The position numbers and the translations under genes were made by a program. Positions 54,285 through 61,887 of a stretch of 64,000 nt of DNA are shown in pieces. The notes beneath the pieces were generated by a model. It ran no database searches. It saw only the letters and a list, made by a program, of their open reading frames with translations, and was not told the DNA's origin. Where the stretch lies: assembly GCA_016714935.1 (NCBI GenBank), contig JADKBU010000003.1, forward strand, positions 186,001 to 250,000, read 5' to 3'. This DNA comes from Candidatus Accumulibacter propinquus (lineage in GTDB: Bacteria; Pseudomonadota; Gammaproteobacteria; Burkholderiales; Rhodocyclaceae). Position 1 is the stretch's first letter. Each line of letters begins with the position of its first letter.

Positions 54285-54298
54285 CGTCATGTCCTCGC

Positions 54299-54574
54299 TT
54301 ACTGGTGATTGTCGGTATACGGCAGCAGCGCCAGGAAGCGCGCCCGCTTGATGGCCACCGACAGCATGCGCTGATAACCGGCCTTGGTACCGGTCAGACG
54401 CGCCGGCATGATCTTGGCGTTTTCAGCGATGTACTCCTTGAAGAGGTCGACATCCTTGTAGTCGATCTCTTCCATCTTCTCGGCAGTGAAGCGGCAGAAC
54501 TTGCGCCGCTTGAACAAACCACTGCCGCGCTTCTTGACATTCTTGTCATCCTTCTTCTTGAAGAACCTGGCCAT
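54299..54574 (-). CDS. rpsR: 30S ribosomal protein S18
   Basis: A 91-residue S18 with the typical KFCRFTAE segment, the ENAKIMPARLTGT core and the basic KRARFLALLPYT tail. GGAAATCAAG precedes the ATG at 54574, which lies inside the end of priB, so S18 translation overlaps that of PriB. Confidence 0.97.
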   Translation of the reverse strand: MARFFKKKDDKNVKKRGSGLFKRRKFCRFTAEKMEEIDYKDVDLFKEYIAENAKIMPARLTGTKAGYQRMLSVAIKRARFLALLPYTDNHQ

Positions 54575-54875
54575 CTTGATTTCCTTCGACAAATTCGATC
54601 GTAGTGATATGCAGCCTGGGCTGCTTGCTGTTCCGGCTCCTGGCGGCAAGAAAACCCGTCAGATGCAGCGCCGCCCCCGGGCTTGCCGCCTGCAACCACT
54701 GTGCCGTCGCACCCAGGGCAATCGCCTGGATTTCACACTCGACACGGCGTGGACTGCCTGCTTCAAGCTGCTCTGACTGATGCCCGACCAGGCATTCGCT
54801 GACCGGCACACCAGCCGGTGTAAAACGCAGCGCCTTGCGCTCGATCAGGGTTCCGGTGAGCTCGACGCGGTTCAG
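54546..54875 (-). CDS. priB: Primosomal replication protein N (PriB), inferred CTG start
   Basis: An OB-fold single-strand DNA-binding protein of the replication-restart primosome. From a CTG at 54875 it reads (M)NRVELTGTLIERKALRF, the conserved first strand, then PVSECLVGHQSEQ and LHITTIEFVEG. GAGG stands 5 nt before this CTG; no ATG, GTG or TTG in frame would preserve strand one. The next conventional start (GTG at 54809) would remove the first 22 residues. The gene begins 15 bp after the rpsF stop and overlaps rpsR by 29 bp. Product 109 residues. Confidence 0.85.
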   Translation of the reverse strand: MNRVELTGTLIERKALRFTPAGVPVSECLVGHQSEQLEAGSPRRVECEIQAIALGATAQWLQAASPGAALHLTGFLAARSRNSKQPRLHITTIEFVEGNQDGQVLQEEG

Positions 54876-54889
54876 CAGCGCCTCGTCAA

Positions 54890-55276
54890 TCAGGCGGCTG
54901 GCTGTCCGGCAGTCGCAGCCGGCGCCGGCTCACGGACTTCCAGCAGCGACTTGGACTTCTCATCCTTCATCATCGGCGATGGCGTACTGACGGCACGCTT
55001 GGTGCGTATCGTCAGATGACGAAGAATGGCGTCGTTGAACTTGAAGCCGTGTTCGAGTTCGGTCAGCGTGGCGTCATCGCACTCGATGTTCATCAGAATG
55101 TAGTGCGCCTTGTGCAGCTTCTGGATCGGATAGGCGAGTTGGCGGCGTCCCCAGTCTTCGAGACGGTGGATCTGCCCTGCACGTGTGGCAACAAGTGTCT
55201 TGTAGCGCTCGACCATCGCCGGGACCTGCTCACTCTGGTCCGGGTGGACGATTAAAACGATTTCATAGTGGCGCAT
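54890..55276 (-). CDS. rpsF: 30S ribosomal protein S6
   Basis: A 128-residue S6 beginning MRHYEIVLIVHPDQSEQ with the central RLEDWGRRQLAYPIQKLHKAHY segment. The C-terminal extension is Ala/Pro/Glu-rich. AAGGAG precedes the ATG at 55276. It is the first gene of rpsF-priB-rpsR-rplI and pairs with S18 in the 30S platform; the leader carries a hairpin like those bound by S6:S18. Confidence 0.97.
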   Translation of the reverse strand: MRHYEIVLIVHPDQSEQVPAMVERYKTLVATRAGQIHRLEDWGRRQLAYPIQKLHKAHYILMNIECDDATLTELEHGFKFNDAILRHLTIRTKRAVSTPSPMMKDEKSKSLLEVREPAPAATAGQPAA

Positions 55277-55298
55277 GCACACTCCTTATGGGTTAACC

Positions 55299-55320
55299 CC
55301 CCGCCATGCGAACGGTGGGG
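55299..55320 (-). promoter_or_regulatory. Candidate S6:S18-binding leader hairpin
   Basis: In the rpsF leader the minus strand reads CCCCACC...GGCGGGG, a stem with one A-C mismatch and an exposed CCG near the loop. The S6:S18 complex is known to bind a leader RNA with a conserved CCG in many bacteria. The match is by position and general shape only. Confidence 0.4.
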
Positions 55321-55339
55321 CAAGGTGGAAAAACCGCGT

Positions 55340-55369
55340 ATTATAGCCGCCTTGCCGTCTGTCGAGCAA
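55340..55369 (-). promoter_or_regulatory. Sigma-70 promoter of the rpsF operon
   Basis: A perfect TATAAT (55340-55345) on the minus strand, with TTGCTC (55364-55369) 18 bp upstream. It predicts a leader of about 57 nt that includes the hairpin at 55299-55320. Confidence 0.7.
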
Positions 55370-55461
55370 CGCTTTCGCCGCGCAAGGGTTTGCGGCGCTC
55401 CGGCCGGCACCGGAAAAGGAGCGATTCGCGCCACCGTCCACCCTCAAACCGGAGCGCCGTG

Positions 55462-55926
55462 ATGCCTCAGAAGTCCTTGTTTCGCCGCGACACGCCCAGC
55501 TGGACAATACAGGTGTGGCTATCGTTCGGTATTGCGGTCACCGCCTGCATCATCGGTGTCTGGAACATGCCTGGTCAGGAACTCGACCGGGCGTTTCTGG
55601 CGATTGGTTTTTGTTTCTGCCTGTTCGCCTCGTTTACCCTCGCGAAGATGATCCGCGACAACCGCGATGCAGCGGTTGACACGACGCCCTGGGTGATGAC
55701 GGTATGGATCGGTTTCTTCGCCGCAGTATCCCTGACCGCCTGGGGCCTGTTCAGGATGACTATCGGCGGCTGGGAAAAGGGCTATATGATCGTCGCCTGG
55801 CTGTTCCTGGTCAGCTCGGTGTTCACCCTGGCGAAGACCGTTCGCGACAAGCAGGAAGCCGATCTGATGGAAAGCGTGCTCGATGACGAACACCGATCCG
55901 CGCCGCTCGATTCCACGGAGAACTGA
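55462..55926 (+). CDS. YiaA/YiaB family inner membrane protein
   Basis: A 154-residue protein with four membrane helices arranged as two tandem two-helix units, each ending in a FTLAKxxRD motif (LAKMIRDNRD and LAKTVRDKQE). This is the YiaAB two-helix domain pattern. Function is unknown. GGAG precedes the ATG at 55462. It is divergent from rpsF; the C-terminal tail is acidic and cytoplasmic. Confidence 0.83.
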   Translation: MPQKSLFRRDTPSWTIQVWLSFGIAVTACIIGVWNMPGQELDRAFLAIGFCFCLFASFTLAKMIRDNRDAAVDTTPWVMTVWIGFFAAVSLTAWGLFRMTIGGWEKGYMIVAWLFLVSSVFTLAKTVRDKQEADLMESVLDDEHRSAPLDSTEN

Positions 55927-55956
55927 CCGAGGCGCGCGCCGCACTGCACGACCCAA

Positions 55957-56256
55957 TCAGTTCGGCGTGAGATGCCGGTAGTAGAGCGCCCGCAGATATT
56001 GCGCCACCTCTTCGACATCCTGCCCGGTCCACCCGAGTCCGGCGACATCCTGCCAACGATTGACTTCCCGGCGCAGGCTCTTGTCATCGGTCACCAGTTT
56101 TTTCTCGCGCCAATGCACCTGTGTGTCATGGCAGGCGATGCAATGCGTCGTATATAGCAACTCGCCGCGCGAGGCCTGGGGGATCGGCTGAGCACCGACA
56201 TCACCGACAACGGCCAGCAAGGAAACCAACACCGGGAGCATCAATCTGGGAAACAT
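55957..56256 (-). CDS. Small exported monohaem cytochrome c
   Basis: A 99-residue protein with a signal peptide (residues 1-22) and one haem site CIACH near residue 40, followed by a helical tail and Trp-rich ends. It resembles short class I-like cytochromes that accept electrons in the periplasm; an axial Met is not evident, so bis-His or His/open coordination is possible. AGGA stands 6 nt before the ATG at 56256. Convergent with yiaAB. Confidence 0.82.
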   Translation of the reverse strand: MFPRLMLPVLVSLLAVVGDVGAQPIPQASRGELLYTTHCIACHDTQVHWREKKLVTDDKSLRREVNRWQDVAGLGWTGQDVEEVAQYLRALYYRHLTPN

Positions 56257-56503
56257 GTCCATTCCTGTCAGCGTTACGATTTCATTGATTCTGCCGAGCG
56301 GCATCCGGAGCCAAGGGGCACACTCGGTATCCCTTTCCTGCGGTGCACAGTATGAGCCCGAATCCCCGCTCGCGGCACCTTTCGACCGCCAGGCGGCTGT
56401 AAGATTGACCATCAGGGGAACACGCGCTACATTCAGGGTGGAGGAACAGGCACCTCGGCTTTCCTCTCCTCTCAAGTTTCCGTAGCGCGGAAAGGGTGGA
56501 AGA

Positions 56504-56839
56504 ATGAGTTCGTACCGTCGACGCCTGTCGAGCGTGATCCTTGGCGGCGCAATCGCCTTCCTGAGCCTGCCCTCGGCAAATGCTCAGCAATACAACAGCG
56601 ACGGATCGGTACGTCCCGACCCCGCGCTGTCGCCTGAACAGACTGACCCCGGGCCGGTGCTCTCGCCCGACGCGGTGCGACCGGAGCGTGCACTCGCACC
56701 GGAACAAACCCACCCTGGGCCGGTGCTCTCACCCGATGCCGTGCCGCGCGACCCGGCCCTTTCCCCGGAAGAAACGACCTCATCGCCGGTGCTCTCACCG
56801 GACGCCGTCCGCCCAGACCCGGCGCGACCACCCGATTAG
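56504..56839 (+). CDS. Secreted Pro/Asp-rich repeat protein of unknown function
   Basis: A 111-residue protein with a signal peptide (residues 1-27, ending NAQQ). The rest is three and a half tandem copies of a 22-residue unit: (R)PDPALSPEQTDPGPVLSPDAV, changed at few positions, i.e. a 66-bp DNA repeat. It lacks Cys and hydrophobic residues and should be disordered and acidic. GGAAAGGGTGGAAGA precedes the ATG. No family is recognised; a cell-surface linker or metal-binding role can only be guessed. Confidence 0.68.
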   Translation: MSSYRRRLSSVILGGAIAFLSLPSANAQQYNSDGSVRPDPALSPEQTDPGPVLSPDAVRPERALAPEQTHPGPVLSPDAVPRDPALSPEETTSSPVLSPDAVRPDPARPPD

Positions 56840-56877
56840 CACAACCCGTCCCGGATTCCTTGCCTGGCACGCTCTAC

Positions 56878-56912
56878 GCGTATGCACCGCGTAAATACAT
56901 CGGTGCATACGC
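56878..56912. terminator. Hairpin between convergent genes
   Basis: A perfect 12-bp inverted repeat GCGTATGCACCG / CGGTGCATACGC with an 11-nt loop lies between the repeat protein and the ompA-like gene. No T-run follows on either strand; it probably acts as a bidirectional block. Confidence 0.55.
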
Positions 56913-56959
56913 AGTCACCTCGACCACAACCAGGCATGTCCGTTGCTTGACCGACCCGG

Positions 56960-57520
56960 CTATTTGGCTCGCAGCACGATCTCGATTCTGCGGTTCTTGG
57001 CACGCCCTTCCGGTGTCGCATTGGACGCCACCGGTTGGTACTGCCCAAATCCCTCGGCAACGAGGTTCGTCGGATCGACGCCCTGCGCTTGCAGATGCCG
57101 CACCACATCCGCGGCACGCGCCGCCGAAAGTTCCCAGTTGCTCGGATAACGGGCCCGCAACGCCCCGCCAATCGGCTCGCTGTCGGTATAACCCTGCACA
57201 TCGATCCAGTGGCCGGTCAGGCCAACCAGGGTCGGAACCGCCTGGTTGATCACATTCCGACCCTTGGCGTGCATTTCGGCACTGCCGGAAGCAAACAGGA
57301 TCTCATCGACGAAGGTCACCACCAATCGATCCTGGAGTTGTTTGATCTGCACCTGGTCCGCCGCAACTTCCGACTGCAGTTGCCTGTTCAGCGCCTGGTA
57401 TTGCCGCTCGAGCGTCTGCGCCTTCTGCGTCTGTTGCACCTGCTGATCGTAGGTCTGCTGCGATACGCAGCCTGCCGCCAGCAACACACTGAACGGCACC
57501 GCCAATGTCCAAATTCTCAT
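56960..57520 (-). CDS. OmpA-family peptidoglycan-associated lipoprotein
   Basis: A 186-residue lipoprotein. The signal peptide ends in the lipobox LLAAGC (Cys near 18). A Gln-rich coiled coil follows (residues 22-65), then an OmpA/MotB domain with FASGSAEMH, VQGYTDSEPI and AEGFGQYQPVASN plus AKNRRIEIVL, which binds peptidoglycan. The ATG at 57520 has AAGGAG at 8-nt spacing and is preferred to an ATG six codons upstream. It likely tethers the outer membrane to the wall. Confidence 0.9.
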   Translation of the reverse strand: MRIWTLAVPFSVLLAAGCVSQQTYDQQVQQTQKAQTLERQYQALNRQLQSEVAADQVQIKQLQDRLVVTFVDEILFASGSAEMHAKGRNVINQAVPTLVGLTGHWIDVQGYTDSEPIGGALRARYPSNWELSAARAADVVRHLQAQGVDPTNLVAEGFGQYQPVASNATPEGRAKNRRIEIVLRAK

Positions 57521-57590
57521 CTCTGCGAACTCCTTCATCAAGGTAAGGCCAGCGCGTTCGAGTCGCCGGACGGCAGCAATGATAGCGCAC

Positions 57591-58250
57591 CTAGGTCCCG
57601 ACAGCGACTCCGGCCACACGGCCATAAGGCGCCAGGAATTCCACCGCGCCCTGAAATATCAGGCCCATACCCATCGCTGCGACGAAAAATCCGACGATCC
57701 GCGTTGCGGCATCGATGCCCTGATTGCCGATCTTGCGCAGGATTGGCTTGGCGTAGATCAGGGATAGATAGGTAGTCCCCAGGCACGCCACGATCGCCGC
57801 GCAGGCGGCGACGAAATGGACCAACTCGGTGTCCGACTGCTTGATGGTCGACGCCATGCTGATCACTGTTGCAATCGCTCCGGGACCGAACATGATCGGC
57901 ATGGCGAGCGGAATGAAGGCAACGTCGGTCTGCGTGTCCGCCCGTGGAATCAAACCGCCCGACGGCGTAGGCGCAAACAATTCGAAACCGACGCGGGTCA
58001 GAATCACCCCACCAACCACCCGCACCATGCTCAGCGGCACTTCGAACAAGCGTAGCAGCAACGTGCCGAAAAACAGAAAGAAAAAACACAACAACATCGC
58101 GTAGAAACAGGCCCTGCGGGCGACACGGCGCTGCTCGTCGTCGGACTTGCCGTCCATCAATCCGAGATAGACTGGAATCGCCTCCAGCGGGTTGATGATC
58201 GCAACCAGCGTGGTAAACAGGCTGATGAAAAGGGCAATGGCAGGTTTCAT
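57591..58250 (-). CDS. MarC family integral membrane protein
   Basis: A 219-residue protein with six membrane helices, including INPLEAIPVYLGL near residue 20, and PLAMPIMFGPGAIATVI in the middle, hallmarks of MarC/UPF0056. Function is unknown despite the historical link to multiple antibiotic resistance. The ATG at 58250 is the natural start; the upstream frame codes only a short polar stretch. It diverges from the cls gene across 197 bp. Confidence 0.88.
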   Translation of the reverse strand: MKPAIALFISLFTTLVAIINPLEAIPVYLGLMDGKSDDEQRRVARRACFYAMLLCFFFLFFGTLLLRLFEVPLSMVRVVGGVILTRVGFELFAPTPSGGLIPRADTQTDVAFIPLAMPIMFGPGAIATVISMASTIKQSDTELVHFVAACAAIVACLGTTYLSLIYAKPILRKIGNQGIDAATRIVGFFVAAMGMGLIFQGAVEFLAPYGRVAGVAVGT

Positions 58251-58447
58251 GGGGCTGCGGTCCTGTTCAAGACATAAGATCACTCACCCGGGGCAACGAG
58301 CAGAATCCTCATGAGGGGCAAGCGACGAGCGCCGTGAGGCTATCACAAACATTTGTCACGGCGACGATTCCTCGACGCTAACCGCGGCCGGATCCGCAAG
58401 CGGGCGCTCGTTGACCGAGTCGGCGCAGCAGCCGCATACTCCGGGGC

Positions 58448-59878
58448 ATGGTTTTCAGTTTCCTGTCCTTCGTTCACCTGACCCTGGCCGTGGCGGTTTC
58501 CCTACGCATCTTTTCACGCCGGAGTTCACGCGGATCAGCCCTGGCATGGCTGCTGCTCGTTCTTCTCGTACCCGCCGTCGGCGCCCTGGCTTATCTCCTC
58601 ATCGGCGAGCGCCGACTCGGGAAGACCTGGATGCAAAGGGCGATTGCCCTGCAACCACAAATTCTGCGCTGGGCACAGCGTATCCCGGCCACAACCGTGG
58701 TTTCGCCAGGCTTCCTGGACCGGGGGGCCGAGAGCATCAGTCGCCTCGCCACGGGTTCGATCGGTCTGCCCCTGCTGGGTGGCCATCGCCTGCAGCTGCT
58801 CGCCGACAGTGCGTCCATCATGCGCGCGCTGATTGCCGACATCGACGCCGCCCGCACGTCAGTGCACATGGAGTTCTATATCTGGAGTGCCGGCGGTTTC
58901 GTCGACGAACTGGTGGCGGCGCTGGTCCGTGCCTCCGAGCGTGGCGTCTCGTGCAACGTCCTGATGGATTCGCTGGGCAGCCGCGCCTTCTTCCGGAGCG
59001 AAGCGCTCGCAGGCTTGCGTCGCGCCGGCGCGAACGTCGTCGAAGTCCTGCCGGTCAATCCGCTACGGGCCCTCTTCGTCCGCCTGGACCTGCGCGACCA
59101 TCGCAAGATTGCGGTCATCGACCGTCGCGTTGCTTATACCGGAAGCATGAACATCGCCGACCCTCGCTTCTTCAAGCAGGATGCCGGAGTTGGCGAGTGG
59201 GTGGATGCGATGGTCCGCATCGAAGGGCCGGCGGCCTGGGTCCTCGAAGCCGTCTCGCTGTCCCTGACGGCACTGCAGACCGGAGCCGACTTTGCCCCCC
59301 CGCCACCGCCCGAGCTGCCGCGAACAGGCGACAGCCACGTCCAGATCTTCCCTTCCGGTCCGCAGGGCGCCACCCGGCACATCGAAGCGCTGCTGCTGAC
59401 CGCGGTGTACGCGGCCCGCCGCGAGATCGTCCTGACCACCCCCTACTTCATTCCCAGCGAGCCCTTGCTGACCGCCCTGCGTTCAGCCGCGATACGCGGC
59501 GTCCGCGTCATCCTGATCGTGCCGGCGAAGGTCGATTCGCTGCTCGTCCGCTACGCCAGCAACGCCTATATCGAGGACCTGCTGAGCGTCGGAATCACCA
59601 TCCTGCACTTCGGCGACGGGCTGTTGCACACCAAGAGCATGGTCATCGACGAGCAGATCACGATCTTCGGAACGGTCAATCTCGACCTGCGCAGCTTCGA
59701 ACTCAACTTCGAGGTCTCGCTGATCGCTTACGACCAGGTCTTCGCGGTCCAGACCCGCCGGCTGCAAAGCGAGTACGAAGCAAGATCGCTACCGCTGCAA
59801 CTCGCACAGTGGCACGCCCGGCCACAGTGGCGGCGACTGCTGGAGAACGCCGTACAGACCATGAGCCCGCTGCTCTGA
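58448..59878 (+). CDS. cls: Cardiolipin synthase-like phospholipase D family protein
   Basis: A 476-residue membrane enzyme. Two N-terminal helices (residues about 2-22 and 30-52) are followed by two PLD domains with HKD-type motifs: DHRKIAVIDRRVAYTGSMNI (His near 219) and LHTKSMVIDEQITIFGTVNL (His near 396). It should join two phosphatidylglycerols to cardiolipin. It ends 44 bp before pgaA on the same strand, an unusual grouping that suggests shared expression with the exopolysaccharide genes. Confidence 0.92.
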   Translation: MVFSFLSFVHLTLAVAVSLRIFSRRSSRGSALAWLLLVLLVPAVGALAYLLIGERRLGKTWMQRAIALQPQILRWAQRIPATTVVSPGFLDRGAESISRLATGSIGLPLLGGHRLQLLADSASIMRALIADIDAARTSVHMEFYIWSAGGFVDELVAALVRASERGVSCNVLMDSLGSRAFFRSEALAGLRRAGANVVEVLPVNPLRALFVRLDLRDHRKIAVIDRRVAYTGSMNIADPRFFKQDAGVGEWVDAMVRIEGPAAWVLEAVSLSLTALQTGADFAPPPPPELPRTGDSHVQIFPSGPQGATRHIEALLLTAVYAARREIVLTTPYFIPSEPLLTALRSAAIRGVRVILIVPAKVDSLLVRYASNAYIEDLLSVGITILHFGDGLLHTKSMVIDEQITIFGTVNLDLRSFELNFEVSLIAYDQVFAVQTRRLQSEYEARSLPLQLAQWHARPQWRRLLENAVQTMSPLL

Positions 59879-59922
59879 GATCGGCAATGTGCTGCGACAG
59901 AGAGCCGCTAGAATCACGGACC

Positions 59923-61887
59923 ATGCACCCGCGCCGCCTCCTTCCGACCCTCCTGCTGCTGACCGGCCTCAACGCGCACAGCACAGCCGTCGACCCGGCG
60001 GCCGACGGCGACTGGGCCGTGTTGCTGGGCCAACAACTCACGGTACTGGACCGGCAGCCGGAAGACCCGGCGGCGCGCAGGACGGCCTGGCGCGCCGCCA
60101 TGCGCCTCGGACTCTATCAACAGGCCGCGGCACTCGCGGCACCGCTCACTGGTGACGAGCAGCGCGCCATGGAGGGCGACCGGATCGCGCTGGCAATCCG
60201 CTACGGCATCATCGACCGCAACACGCTGCGCGGGCCGGCACGTTTTGTGCGTCTCGACCAGGCCCTGACCGCCAGCGATACCCTGGCGGCAGAGTTTCTC
60301 GCCGGCAGGACGCCCGATGCCGAGGAACTGCGGCGGCTCAGCGACCGCCTGAGTGCCCTCGCCGCCCGCCGCCGCGCCGCCGATGCCGTCGAACTGTACG
60401 AAACCTTGTTGCAGCGCGAGCTGCCGGTACCTCTGTGGGCCAGGAAAGCGGTCGCCGGCAGCTATCTCGAACGGCGGCGTCCGCAGCCTGCGGTGGAACT
60501 CTACAAACAGGTCGTCACCGCCAGTCCCGATGATTTCGACGCCAACCTTGGGCTGTTCTACGCGCTCGTGGAGAACGAGGAACTCGATGCGGCGAGCGCC
60601 CATATCGACCGCTTCGCCGGTCGTTTGCCGGAACGTCGCCACCTCGACGGGAAATACAACGGCGAACGTCTGAGCGCCGACATCACCGCCGACCAGGCGC
60701 GCACCTACGCCGACCGCCTGCAGGCAGCCGAGCAACGGATCAGCGCACGCCGAAGCGCCATTCCCTACAACAGCGAAGCCCGCCAGGCCGCCGCCAGCCT
60801 GTACCTGGCCCGCGGTTGGCCACAACTGGGGCAGCAGATGTTGCGCCGTACGCTCGGTTCCGATCCTTTAAACCCGGCCCTGCACGCCGATCTCGCCGAA
60901 ACGCTGCTGACCCTGCAGGATTGGCCGGCAGCCCGGGCCAGCCTCGACGACGCAGAACGGCTCGACCGCGACAGCAGCGGCGCGCGGCGCGCGCGCGAAA
61001 CCCTGGCGCTGCACGATCGCCACGAACTCCATGTCGAGGCCGGCTATGGCCAGGGAAAGGATAACGGCTTCCTTGGCAATCGCGACTGGGTGGTCGACAG
61101 CTTCCTGTACAGCCGCCCACTGGCCGAGCGCTGGCGAGTCTTCGCCCACAATTACAGCAGCACCGCCGATTTCGACGGCAGCCTCGGCAGGTGGCTACGC
61201 TCCGGCGTCGGCGCCGAGTGGCGCTGGCTGAACTGGCGGCTGACTGGCGAGATCAATGGGGGGAGCAACACCAAACCGGGTCTGACCGCAAGCGCTCGCT
61301 GGAAGCCGGATGACCACTGGACACTCTACGGCACGGCCGAGAGCGTCACCAACCAGATTGCGCTGCGCGCCGTGGCCGACGGGGTCGAGGCCAGCCGGGT
61401 CAGTGTCGGTGCCGACTGGCGCGCTCACGAGTCACGCAATTTCGCGCTAGCGCTCGCGGCCAGCGATTTCTCCGACAACAACCGACGCACTGCGGTCAAT
61501 GCCGCCTGGTTCGAACGCTGGTACAGCGGTCCGCGCTGGATGTTCGAGACCACGCTCGGCGCCGACGCCTCGCACAACACACTGAGCAGCCCCGTCAGCT
61601 ACTTCAACCCGGCCAACGACCATTCGCTGTGGTTAACCGCGGCCATCGAAAACCTGTCCTGGCGTCACTACGACTACTCCTTCCGGCAACGTCTGGCGCT
61701 GACCGGCGGCCGCTACTGGCAGGCTGATTACGCCGCGGGTGCCATCGAAGCGATCGAATACACTCATCGCTGGGAGCTGGATCGCAACCTCTCGCTTCGC
61801 TACGGCATTGGACGCAGCCTGCGTCCCTACGACGGGGTCAGCGAAGGACGAACATTTGGCACGCTGGTGATGTTATGGCGCTTCTGA
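59923..61887 (+). CDS. pgaA: PNAG export outer-membrane protein PgaA
   Basis: A 654-residue protein with a signal peptide (residues 1-22), a helical TPR-like periplasmic region (about 45-370) and a C-terminal beta-barrel (about 385-654) whose last strand ends TLVMLWRF. This is the PgaA plan for export of poly-beta-1,6-N-acetylglucosamine, though shorter than the roughly 807 residues of E. coli. The ATG at 59923 follows cls by 44 bp. The reading frame stays open far upstream through cls, but that part is a shadow. Confidence 0.85.
   Translation: MHPRRLLPTLLLLTGLNAHSTAVDPAADGDWAVLLGQQLTVLDRQPEDPAARRTAWRAAMRLGLYQQAAALAAPLTGDEQRAMEGDRIALAIRYGIIDRNTLRGPARFVRLDQALTASDTLAAEFLAGRTPDAEELRRLSDRLSALAARRRAADAVELYETLLQRELPVPLWARKAVAGSYLERRRPQPAVELYKQVVTASPDDFDANLGLFYALVENEELDAASAHIDRFAGRLPERRHLDGKYNGERLSADITADQARTYADRLQAAEQRISARRSAIPYNSEARQAAASLYLARGWPQLGQQMLRRTLGSDPLNPALHADLAETLLTLQDWPAARASLDDAERLDRDSSGARRARETLALHDRHELHVEAGYGQGKDNGFLGNRDWVVDSFLYSRPLAERWRVFAHNYSSTADFDGSLGRWLRSGVGAEWRWLNWRLTGEINGGSNTKPGLTASARWKPDDHWTLYGTAESVTNQIALRAVADGVEASRVSVGADWRAHESRNFALALAASDFSDNNRRTAVNAAWFERWYSGPRWMFETTLGADASHNTLSSPVSYFNPANDHSLWLTAAIENLSWRHYDYSFRQRLALTGGRYWQADYAAGAIEAIEYTHRWELDRNLSLRYGIGRSLRPYDGVSEGRTFGTLVMLWRF

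Noticed and set aside
58411..59922. A plus-strand frame in phase with pgaA stays open for about 500 codons upstream of its ATG
   Set aside because: It runs through the cls gene in another frame, is Arg/Pro-rich without family features, and cls has intact HKD-type motifs in its own frame. It is a high-GC shadow.
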